DNA of 64,000 bases from Flavobacterium sp. GTDB lineage: Bacteria; Bacteroidota; Bacteroidia; Flavobacteriales; Flavobacteriaceae. Under the pieces are notes generated by a model. That model did no database searches, was not told the origin of the DNA, and saw nothing but the letters and a program-made list of their open reading frames with translations. Shown in pieces: positions 32,913-40,840 of this stretch. The stretch is from contig NZ_JAGIAV010000005.1 in the NCBI RefSeq assembly GCF_017744675.1, positions 177,992-241,991 on the forward strand, written 5' to 3'. A program made the translations under genes and the position numbers. Every line of letters begins with the position of its first letter. The first letter of the stretch is position 1.

Positions 32913-34691
32913 ATGTCATTACCACAAATTCTTACACCTTCTATACAAAAAGCAATACAAGCATTATTTGATGTTACTGTTGATAAAATCGAGTTTCAAA
33001 CTACTAGAAAAGAGTTTGAAGGCGATATTACAATGGTGATATTCCCTTTATTGAAAGTGATTAAAAGTAATCCAGCCGAATTGGGAAATAAAATCGGAAA
33101 TTATCTAGTAGAAAATGTTTCTGAAGTGGCTCGCTTTAATGTAGTATCTGGTTTCTTGAATATTGTTATTTCAGACAGTTATTATGTAAATTTCTTTAAC
33201 GGAATAAAAGACCAAAAACAATTCGGATTTGTAGTTGCAAATCCAGATGAAAAAGCCGTAATGGTAGAATATTCTTCTCCAAACACTAATAAACCTCTAC
33301 ACTTAGGACACGTTCGTAACAACTTGTTAGGATATTCTGTTGCAGAGATTTTAAAGGCGTCAGGCAAAAAAGTATACAAAACCCAAATTATCAACGATCG
33401 TGGAATTCACATCTGCAAGTCGATGCTGGCTTGGGAGAAATTCGGAAATGGAGAAACTCCAGAAACTTCGGGATTAAAAGGAGATAAACTAGTTGGTAAA
33501 TATTATGTAGAGTTTGATAAAGCATACAAAAATGAAATTAACGGTTTAATCGAAACAGGTAAAACAGAAGAAGAAGCAAAAAAGCAAGCGCCAATTATTG
33601 TAGAAGCGCAAGATATGCTTAAGAAATGGGAAGCAGGCGATGAAAAAGTGATTGCACTTTGGAAGAAAATGAACGAATGGGTTTATGAAGGTTTTGCGAC
33701 AACTTATACCAATCTTGGAGTTGATTTTGATAAATATTACTACGAAAGCAACACCTATCTATTAGGTAAAGATGTTGTTCAAGTAGGTTTAGATAAAGGC
33801 GTTTTCGAAAAAGATCCAGACGGTTCTGTTTGGATTGATTTGACAGACGAGGGCCTAGACCGTAAAATTGTTTTGCGTTCTGATGGTACAGCGGTTTATA
33901 TGACACAAGATATCGGAACTGCAATTCAGCGTGTAAAAGATATGCCAGATGTTGGCGGAATGGTTTACACCGTTGGAAATGAGCAAGACTACCACTTTAA
34001 AGTGTTGTTCCTAATTTTGCAAAAATTAGGTTTCGATTGGGCTTCAAGTCTATATCACTTATCATACGGAATGGTAGATTTGCCTTCTGGTAAAATGAAA
34101 AGCCGTGAAGGAACTGTTGTAGATGCTGATGATTTGATGCAAGATATGACCGATACAGCAAAACAGATTTCGGAAGATTTAGGAAAATTGGACAGCTATT
34201 CTGACGAAGAAAAGGCGAAACTTTACAAAACAATCGGTTTAGGAGCTTTGAAATATTACATTTTAAAAGTAGATCCTAAAAAACGTATTTTATTTAATCC
34301 AGAAGAATCTGTAGATTTTGCTGGAAATACAGGTCCGTTTATTCAGTATACTTATGCGAGAATTCAATCCATAATCCGTAAAGCCGATTTTGATTTTTCT
34401 GCTAAAATTGAAATTGAAGAGATGCACGAAAAAGAAAAAGAATTGGTAAAGCAAATCGAACTTTTTCCAGAAGTAATTCAGAATGCGGCTCAAAATCATA
34501 GCCCAGCTTTAATTGCCAATTATACTTACGATTTAGTAAAAGAATACAACTCATTTTATCAGTCAGTACATATATTAGGAGAAGTAGATTTGACTAAAAA
34601 AATATTTAGAGTGCAACTATCTCAAAAGGTTGCCGAAGTTATTAAATCTGCATTCCACTTATTAGGAATTGAAGTTCCAGAGAGAATGTAA
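32913..34691 (+). CDS. argS: arginine--tRNA ligase
   Basis: The 592-residue class I synthetase charges tRNA-Arg. The Arg-specific N-terminal domain spans about 1-90. The HIGH motif reads PLHLGHVRNN with HLGH at 130-133. The KMSK-like motif reads SGKMKSREGT near residue 395, as usual in many ArgRS. The DALR anticodon-binding domain ends with QKVAEVIKSAFHLLGIEVPERM. Length is normal for the phylum. Single gene with a terminator. Confidence 0.96.
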   Translation: MSLPQILTPSIQKAIQALFDVTVDKIEFQTTRKEFEGDITMVIFPLLKVIKSNPAELGNKIGNYLVENVSEVARFNVVSGFLNIVISDSYYVNFFNGIKDQKQFGFVVANPDEKAVMVEYSSPNTNKPLHLGHVRNNLLGYSVAEILKASGKKVYKTQIINDRGIHICKSMLAWEKFGNGETPETSGLKGDKLVGKYYVEFDKAYKNEINGLIETGKTEEEAKKQAPIIVEAQDMLKKWEAGDEKVIALWKKMNEWVYEGFATTYTNLGVDFDKYYYESNTYLLGKDVVQVGLDKGVFEKDPDGSVWIDLTDEGLDRKIVLRSDGTAVYMTQDIGTAIQRVKDMPDVGGMVYTVGNEQDYHFKVLFLILQKLGFDWASSLYHLSYGMVDLPSGKMKSREGTVVDADDLMQDMTDTAKQISEDLGKLDSYSDEEKAKLYKTIGLGALKYYILKVDPKKRILFNPEESVDFAGNTGPFIQYTYARIQSIIRKADFDFSAKIEIEEMHEKEKELVKQIELFPEVIQNAAQNHSPALIANYTYDLVKEYNSFYQSVHILGEVDLTKKIFRVQLSQKVAEVIKSAFHLLGIEVPERM

Positions 34692-34715
34692 AATTTAGTT
34701 AAATACAAAATACGC

Positions 34716-34745
34716 AAAAGCCAGTAGTTTAAACTATTGGCTTTT
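34716..34745 (+). terminator. terminator of argS
   Basis: Stem AAAAGCCAGTAGTTT / AAACTATTGGCTTTT with one G-T pair and almost no loop, then TTT, 25 bases past the stop. Confidence 0.82.
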
Positions 34746-34905
34746 TTTATTGCTTTTTTGGCTTAGTGGGCACGATTTGTAATTTAATTCTTGGTTAATT
34801 TGCTTTGCGAATTCGAAATAACATCAGTTTTTAAAATACTTCCTTATATTCATTTTTAACTATTTTGAATTAGTACCCATTTAGTGAAAATGATAAAAGG
34901 ATAAA

Positions 34906-34929
34906 AAACCGTCTTCAATAAGACGGTTT
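34906..34929 (+). terminator. second terminator, no gene assigned
   Basis: A perfect 10-bp stem AAACCGTCTT / AAGACGGTTT with a 4-base loop and a following CTTTTTT. It insulates the SusC gene from argS but is redundant with the first terminator. Confidence 0.78.
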
Positions 34930-35067
34930 CTTTTTTAACTCCATTTCTGCTATACTTTTCTCAAAAGGCATTCGAAATTTATTCCTAGCATAATATATTA
35001 TTCTTATAGCACAATGAAAATTGTAGTATTAATATTATATTTAACTGTGTTAAAAGTAGTTTAGTTC

Positions 35068-35098
35068 TTGTTAAAATTATTTAAATTTTTTAAGTTCG
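35068..35098 (+). promoter_or_regulatory. possible promoter of the susCD pair
   Basis: TTG at 35068-35070 and TAAGTTCG at 35091-35098 (7 of 8 to TAnnTTTG), 20 bp apart, 27 bases before the start codon. Confidence 0.5.
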
Positions 35099-35125
35099 CG
35101 CTCTCTAATTAAAAAACAAAAAATA

Positions 35126-38100
35126 ATGAAACAAAAATTAAAAGGATTTATGATGCTTTTTTTTGTTCTGATTTTGCAATCGACGATTGCTCAGGAGAAA
35201 AAAATTACAGGAGTAGTTTCAGACGCAAATGGGCCAATTCCTGGAGTAAATGTAATGGTAAAGGATACTAAAAATGGTGTACAATCAGATGTTGATGGAA
35301 AGTATACAATAAAGGCTAAAACAGGAGATATTTTGATATTTTCCTATATGGGGTTTAAAGATGTTAATTTAACTGTTGGATCAAGTTCTGTTCTGAATGT
35401 AAAAATGCAGGAAGGTGGAAAAGAATTGGACGAAGTTGTGGTTGTAGCTTATGGAACACAAAAGAAACAAGAAATAACAGGAGCTGTTTCTAAAATTGAT
35501 TCTAAAATGTTAGAAACTTCTCAGGCATCTAATGCGGTACAATCATTAACAGGGAAAGTTGCCGGAGTACAAATCAGTGCAAATTCGGGGCAGCCTGGAG
35601 ATGCTCCTCAAGTAAGATTTAGGGGTATTGGTTCTATTTCATCTTCAAATGCTCCTCTTTATGTAGTTGATGGAATAACATTTAACGGGGATATAAACTC
35701 TATATCAACGCAAGATATTGAATCAATTAGTTTTTTAAAGGATGCATCTTCTAATGCGTTATATGGAAGTAGGGGAGCAAACGGGGTAATTATTATTACT
35801 ACTAAAAAAGGAAAGAAAGGACAATTAACAATTACTTATGAAACTAAGCTTGGAGTTAATTCAAGAGCTGTTCCTGAATATAATATGATTACTGATCCAG
35901 GCGAATATTATAAAGCAGCATATAATAGAATTAAAAACGGATTAATTTATCAAGGTCAGACATCGATAAATGCTTCAAATATTGCTGCCCAAAATTTGAT
36001 AAAAGGGGATACTTATTCTCTAGGTTATAATAATTATAATGTAGCTGACAATCAGGTTGTAAATCCAAAAACAGGAGAAATTAATGCTGATGCAAAACTA
36101 TTGTATCACGACGATTGGTCGAAGGCATTATTTAGACCTGCTTTTAGACAAGAGCAATATTTGAGTATATCAAACGCTACAGATAACCTTAGTTCTTATT
36201 TGTCTATTGGTTATTTATCAGATGGTGGCTATACTATTAATTCAAATTTTGAGCGTGTAACATTAAGAGCTAATTTAGATTACAATGTTTCTAGTAAAGT
36301 GAAAATAGGAACAAACCTAAATTATGCGCATTCAAATCAAAATGCTCCAATTTCTAAAACCTCATCTTCAACTTATAGTAATTTATTTAGTTGGGCTCGC
36401 AATATAGCTCCAATCTACACTATTTGGCAAAGAGATCGAAATGGTAATATGATTTATAATGAAGATGGTACTAAATCTTATGATTTTAATCAAGAAGGAG
36501 ATAGACCATATGGATCAAATTTGAACCCATATGCAACAACATTATTGAATACAAAATTAAATGAAGAGAATAAGTTTGGAGCCAGAGCATATGTTTCTGT
36601 TGATTTCTTAAAAGATTTTAATTTTAGATATAATATTGGGTATGATTTACTATCTGGTTATTATTTAACAAGTACAACTGGTGAGGGGGGTGATGATATG
36701 GGAGTAAATGGTAGAATAGGAACAGCTACTAAAAATGAATACACATTAACTAATCAGCAATTAGTATCTTGGAAGAAGACTTTTGGTGAGCACGCAATTG
36801 ATTTGCTGGTTGGACATGAATCATCTGACTTCACTTCAAAAATGTTAGCAGGTCAAAAAAGCAATATTGTTATATCTGATTTGCCAATTATTAGTAATGC
36901 AACCAAATATGGCTATTTAGATGGCTATAATGATTTGTATAAAGTTGAAGGTTATTTTTCTAGGTTAAATTATAACTATAAAAATAAATACTTTGTAAAC
37001 GGTAGTTTTAGAAGAGACGGTTCATCAGTATTTGCTCCAGAAAATAGATGGGGTAATTTCTATGGTTTTGGAGCCGCATGGTCTGTGAGTAAGGAGTCAT
37101 TCTTTCCTAAAACAAAATGGATTACAGATTTTAGAATAAAAGGGAGCTATGGAGAGCAAGGTAATGACAATATAAACTATCCGGTTACTTCACAAATTAG
37201 TCATCGCAGTTACTTTGGTAGTTTAAGGAACTATTATGCTTACGAAACTCAATACGAAGTAGTCCCGGACTCTGAAGGTAATGCTAGTATTTTAAATGTT
37301 TTTGAAGCAGATAAAAGTGTTAAATGGGAAAAATCTAAAAATCTAAATGTAGGATTTGATATTACCTTATTTGATAGAATTTCTATTGAAGCTGAATATT
37401 TTGAAAGAAACGTTAGTGATTTGATATATAATTTTCCTATCGCTTTGTCTACAGGAACAGCATTTGTTTCTAAAAACATTGGAGACATGGGGAATAAGGG
37501 AATAGAAATAAATTTAGGAATCGATGTTATTAAAAATAAAAATATTGACTTCAATATTTGGAGTAATGCAACAAATTATAAAAATAAGATAACATCTTTA
37601 CCAAAAGCATTTACCGATGGAATCTATCGTTTTGAAGTTGGAGCTCCTGCTTATTCATACTTTTTAAGAGAATTTGCTGGAGTAGATAAGACTAACGGAA
37701 ATGCACTATGGTATAAAGATGAGAAAGATGTTAATGGGAAGTTGACAGGGAACAGAATAACTACTAATGTCTTTGGAGATGCTAATACATATTTGAGTAA
37801 AAAAGACGCTAATCCAGATGTATATGGCGGGTTTGGGGCCTTGTTTAGATATAAGGATATTACTTTTAAAGCTGGTTTCGCATATCAATTTGGGGGGTAT
37901 ATGTATGATGGACTTTATCAATCCGCAATGTATTCAGGATCGGATAATATAGGACAAAATTATCACAAAGATGTAACAAAAGCATGGACGATTGATAATC
38001 CTACTTCAAACGTACCAAGAGTTGATCATATATCAATCTATCAAATGGGAAATTCAGATTATTTCTTAATAAAATCTGATTATATAAGTCTTCAAGATGT

Positions 38101-38317
38101 TTCGATAGGATATAATTATAATGACACATGGCTTAGGGATTTAGGTATCCAATCTACAAAATTTACTTTGATGGGATCAAATTTAGCATTATGGTCTAAG
38201 AGAACAGGAATGGATCCAAGACTTAATAGATTAGGCGAAAGAGTAAATAATGGACAATCTCTTAACGTGTATGGTGTGATGAGAAGTGTTTCATTTGGTT
38301 TAACAGTAAATTTTTAA
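35126..38317 (+). CDS. SusC/RagA-family TonB-linked outer membrane protein
   Basis: The 1063-residue barrel half of a SusCD nutrient importer. The signal peptide is about 1-22 (FMMLFFVLILQSTIAQ). A carboxypeptidase-like domain follows (KKITGVVSDANGPIPGVNVMVKD, about 24-100). The TonB-box-like segment is ELDEVVVVAYGTQKK (about 101-115). The plug has the SusC signature LYVVDGITFNGDINSIS and ESISFLKDASSNALYGSRGANGVI (about 178-215). The barrel ends in an aromatic strand (SVSFGLTVNF). SusD follows 3 bases later. No glycan hydrolase, sensor or sigma/anti-sigma pair is near, so the substrate is open. By eye the codons look slightly more A/T-rich than in argS. Confidence 0.93.
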   Translation: MKQKLKGFMMLFFVLILQSTIAQEKKITGVVSDANGPIPGVNVMVKDTKNGVQSDVDGKYTIKAKTGDILIFSYMGFKDVNLTVGSSSVLNVKMQEGGKELDEVVVVAYGTQKKQEITGAVSKIDSKMLETSQASNAVQSLTGKVAGVQISANSGQPGDAPQVRFRGIGSISSSNAPLYVVDGITFNGDINSISTQDIESISFLKDASSNALYGSRGANGVIIITTKKGKKGQLTITYETKLGVNSRAVPEYNMITDPGEYYKAAYNRIKNGLIYQGQTSINASNIAAQNLIKGDTYSLGYNNYNVADNQVVNPKTGEINADAKLLYHDDWSKALFRPAFRQEQYLSISNATDNLSSYLSIGYLSDGGYTINSNFERVTLRANLDYNVSSKVKIGTNLNYAHSNQNAPISKTSSSTYSNLFSWARNIAPIYTIWQRDRNGNMIYNEDGTKSYDFNQEGDRPYGSNLNPYATTLLNTKLNEENKFGARAYVSVDFLKDFNFRYNIGYDLLSGYYLTSTTGEGGDDMGVNGRIGTATKNEYTLTNQQLVSWKKTFGEHAIDLLVGHESSDFTSKMLAGQKSNIVISDLPIISNATKYGYLDGYNDLYKVEGYFSRLNYNYKNKYFVNGSFRRDGSSVFAPENRWGNFYGFGAAWSVSKESFFPKTKWITDFRIKGSYGEQGNDNINYPVTSQISHRSYFGSLRNYYAYETQYEVVPDSEGNASILNVFEADKSVKWEKSKNLNVGFDITLFDRISIEAEYFERNVSDLIYNFPIALSTGTAFVSKNIGDMGNKGIEINLGIDVIKNKNIDFNIWSNATNYKNKITSLPKAFTDGIYRFEVGAPAYSYFLREFAGVDKTNGNALWYKDEKDVNGKLTGNRITTNVFGDANTYLSKKDANPDVYGGFGALFRYKDITFKAGFAYQFGGYMYDGLYQSAMYSGSDNIGQNYHKDVTKAWTIDNPTSNVPRVDHISIYQMGNSDYFLIKSDYISLQDVSIGYNYNDTWLRDLGIQSTKFTLMGSNLALWSKRTGMDPRLNRLGERVNNGQSLNVYGVMRSVSFGLTVNF

Positions 38318-38320
38318 AAC

Positions 38321-39763
38321 ATGAAAAAGATAATAATAGCAATTGTATTTTTATTGACTCTTGTAAGTTGTGATAAAGAGTTTCTTGATACAGTGCCGGA
38401 ATCAACAATAAATAAAGAACAATTAGCAACTTCTGCATCGGCAAATCAAGCTATTGTAAGTGGAATTTATTCCGCATTAAGATCTTATGGATTAGCAATT
38501 GGAAGTAATCATGAAGATTATGGTCACAAATCGGTACTGGCTGCAATGGATATGATGTCTAATGATATGCTAATGACGAAATCTAGCTGGTATCAATCGT
38601 TTTATACTTACATTGGTAGACAACAAACAAATTCAAGATCTAGATTAGTATGGAATACTTACTATCCTCAGATTAAGTCAGCAAATATTGTTCTAGGTGG
38701 TATTCCGTCAAATACCACAGATGGAAATTTAAAGGCAATTCGCGGCCAGGCTTTGGCTTTAAGAGGTTACTTCTATTTTATGTTGGCACGTACTTATGGG
38801 CCTACCTACATAGATAATGAAAACAAATTATGTGTTCCTTTATATGTAGAACCTACATTAGAAGGCAAGGCAAGATCTACCGTGAGCGAGGTTTATAGTT
38901 TAATTGAAAGAGATTTGAAAGAATCTATCGAATTATTAGCATCCTTTAAACGTTTGAATAATGATTCTGTAGATCAGTCAGTTGCGGAGGCTTTTTTAGC
39001 AGATGTATATTTGGAGATTGGTAACTACAAGGATGCAGCGGCTATGGCTCATGCTGCAAGACAAAAGTATACTTTACTTAATGAGGCAGAGTGGATGAAT
39101 GGTTTTTATATTACAAAATCTAATGAAACTATGTGGGGAGCAACATTAAACTCTTCAATTAGTACTTTTGTTGCAAATTTCTTTGGACATTTTGATAATA
39201 CAAATGCATCAGGATATGCGGGAGGAATGGGAATTTATAAAAATATAGACAAAAGTTTATATAATAGTATTTCGGATACTGATTTTAGAAAAAAAGCTTT
39301 TGTATCGCCAGCAGGAAATTTAACTTATCCGTCTCTACCAACTTATGCTAATATAAAATTTAGAGATCCAACTATAGATTCAGGCAGTTATATTTATTTG
39401 AGATCTTCTGAAATGTATTATATAGAAGCAGAAGCGCTTGCAAGATTAGGAAATGAAACTTCAGCAAAACAGATATTGTATGAAATAACAATAACAAGAG
39501 ATCCTGCATATATACTTTCTACAAATTCAGGTTCAGCATTAATTAATGAAATCGTTCTTCAAAAAAGAATAGAATTATGGGGAGAAGGCTGCGCTTGGTA
39601 TGACATGAAGCGCTTAGGTGTTGGTCTTACAAGAGATTATCCAGGCTCAAATCATCCTGCTTTCGGGAAATTTAATATTCCCGTTGGCGATAATAGATTT
39701 ATATTTCAAATTCCTCAAGCTGAAATTGATGCAAATCCTTTAATCATACAAAACGAATTGTAA
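38321..39763 (+). CDS. SusD/RagB-family nutrient-binding lipoprotein
   Basis: The lid half of the SusCD complex, 480 residues. The lipoprotein signal is MKKIIIAIVFLLTLVSC (lipid Cys17), followed by DKEFLDTVPES, the classic SusD opening. TPR-like helices include AIRGQALALRGYFYFMLARTYG (about 145-166) and VAEAFLADVYLEIGNYKDAA. The C-terminus has the IVLQKRIELWGEGCAWYDMKRLG signature and the IPQAEIDANPLI ending. It captures ligand above the SusC channel. It is 3 bases after SusC and is followed by a strong two-way terminator, so the operon has just these two genes. Confidence 0.94.
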   Translation: MKKIIIAIVFLLTLVSCDKEFLDTVPESTINKEQLATSASANQAIVSGIYSALRSYGLAIGSNHEDYGHKSVLAAMDMMSNDMLMTKSSWYQSFYTYIGRQQTNSRSRLVWNTYYPQIKSANIVLGGIPSNTTDGNLKAIRGQALALRGYFYFMLARTYGPTYIDNENKLCVPLYVEPTLEGKARSTVSEVYSLIERDLKESIELLASFKRLNNDSVDQSVAEAFLADVYLEIGNYKDAAAMAHAARQKYTLLNEAEWMNGFYITKSNETMWGATLNSSISTFVANFFGHFDNTNASGYAGGMGIYKNIDKSLYNSISDTDFRKKAFVSPAGNLTYPSLPTYANIKFRDPTIDSGSYIYLRSSEMYYIEAEALARLGNETSAKQILYEITITRDPAYILSTNSGSALINEIVLQKRIELWGEGCAWYDMKRLGVGLTRDYPGSNHPAFGKFNIPVGDNRFIFQIPQAEIDANPLIIQNEL

Positions 39764-39780
39764 TATTTATATTCTAAGCA

Positions 39781-39812
39781 AAAAGCCTGAAGTCTCAAAA
39801 CTTCAGGCTTTT
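39781..39812. terminator. two-way terminator, susD / DUF6607 gene
   Basis: A perfect 12-bp stem AAAAGCCTGAAG / CTTCAGGCTTTT with an 8-base loop between convergent genes. Confidence 0.88.
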
Positions 39813-39833
39813 TTACAACAACTAACTTCTAAA

Positions 39834-40736
39834 TTACTTAACAAATTTGTCAATGATTTTATCTGTTTCTGCTTTTGCCGTATCTGGTTTTAAATCAAAT
39901 AATAAAGAGTACAGCGCTTTTCTATCTACTTTAGCTTCTAAATTTAAGTCTTGATGCCTGTCAAAAAGAGTTTGCCATTTGTCGCGAACGTTTTTCCATA
40001 ATGCATTGTTTGCCGCCCACCATTTTTGAGCTGCAATACATTTGCTGTCGGCAACTTTATTGTAAACATCAAATCCTTTTTCTTGGGCAAGCAATACATC
40101 TTTTCCGGCATCGTCACGAACCAACTTGTCGTTGTCTTGCTCATGATTCCATCCAGTAGCAGTGATTTCGTGAATGTTTCTTCTTTTCAAAACATTATAA
40201 TCGTTACGTTTTGTCTGCTCTCTTCTTGGCAGCGGAGCATCGGCAACGTTTGCCCAATAATCCTGTCCGTCAACGTGAACCCATGTTGAAGAACCTTCAT
40301 ATCTAGGACTATCATCTACCTGATATACTTTTTGAGTCCATTGCCCTTTAACCGTTTTTTTGTCTAGTTTTTTGTATTTCCACGAGTTGCCTTTATCAAA
40401 AGTGTATAAGTCTGTGTTTTCATATAGCCAATCTTGTCTCCAATGTTTAATGATCATATCGTCGCTTACAATCAATAAGTGCTGCATTACGATTTTGTTT
40501 GGAGTATCCTCTAATAATTCTACCCATTCTAGAGCCGATTCGTGTTTAGTTTCAGAAGGTTTATAAGTAAGAGAATCTTTTGGATAAGAGAAAGTTTCTG
40601 TAAAATTAAACTTCACTTCGTAACAACCACACATTGATTTAATTGACTTAATGTCTTGTTGTTTTTTGTCCTGACTAAAACCAAGACTGCATGTTAAAGC
40701 CAAAGCGGCCGACATAAAAAGGCTTTTTGAAATCAT
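39834..40736 (-). CDS. exported DUF6607-family protein
   Basis: A 300-residue exported protein of unknown activity. The signal peptide is about 1-21 (SLFMSAALALTCSLGFSQ). The mature protein begins with a MCGCYEVKFNFTETFSY segment (two close Cys) and contains many Trp and Tyr (EWVELLEDTPNKIVMQHLLIV, IIKHWRQDWLYEN, GSSTWVHVDGQDYWANVADAPLPRRE), suggesting a lipocalin-like or beta-sandwich fold. I know this family as a neighbour of HmuY-type haem-uptake genes in Flavobacteria, and here it is divergent from such a receptor. A role in haem or metal handling is inferred from context only. Confidence 0.75.
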   Translation of the reverse strand: MISKSLFMSAALALTCSLGFSQDKKQQDIKSIKSMCGCYEVKFNFTETFSYPKDSLTYKPSETKHESALEWVELLEDTPNKIVMQHLLIVSDDMIIKHWRQDWLYENTDLYTFDKGNSWKYKKLDKKTVKGQWTQKVYQVDDSPRYEGSSTWVHVDGQDYWANVADAPLPRREQTKRNDYNVLKRRNIHEITATGWNHEQDNDKLVRDDAGKDVLLAQEKGFDVYNKVADSKCIAAQKWWAANNALWKNVRDKWQTLFDRHQDLNLEAKVDRKALYSLLFDLKPDTAKAETDKIIDKFVK

Positions 40737-40764
40737 AACTTATTGTTTGTTTTTAAAATTTGAG

Positions 40765-40772
40765 CAAATATA
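40765..40772 (-). promoter_or_regulatory. -7 box for the DUF6607 gene
   Basis: CAAATATA on the plus strand is TATATTTG on the minus strand, 28 bases before the start codon at 40736. Upstream CAA at 40789-40791 gives a TTG, but at only 16 bp. Confidence 0.6.
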
Positions 40773-40804
40773 TAAAATTTATTTAGAACAATTAAAAATA
40801 GTTA

Positions 40805-40812
40805 TATATTTG
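40805..40812 (+). promoter_or_regulatory. -7 box for the TonB receptor-HmuY unit
   Basis: TATATTTG followed by CA, 28 bases before the start at 40841. It faces away from the minus-strand box at 40765-40772; the two boxes are 32 bp apart, so one regulator (for example Fur) could control both. Confidence 0.65.
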
Positions 40813-40840
40813 CATGGATTATTAAGACTGAATAAAAATA

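Larger units (their letters stand above)
34746..35125. other. gap between argS and susC with a second terminator
   Basis: This 380-bp AT-rich stretch holds a second terminator (34906-34929) that has no gene in front of it, then the leader of the SusC-like gene. No ORF is convincing. The 160 bp between the two terminators could hold a decayed gene or a small RNA; I see no structure that decides. Confidence 0.45.

Noticed and set aside
37249..37554. Antisense ORF inside the susC-like gene
   Set aside because: It is fully inside a well-supported gene and its codons follow the shadow pattern of the real frame; the same applies to other antisense ORFs in susD, htpG, ffh and the S9 peptidase gene.
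35126..39763. Horizontal transfer of the SusCD pair
   Set aside because: The base composition looks only slightly more A/T-rich in a few lines I counted, and there are no mobility genes or tRNA-adjacent repeats; the evidence is too thin.
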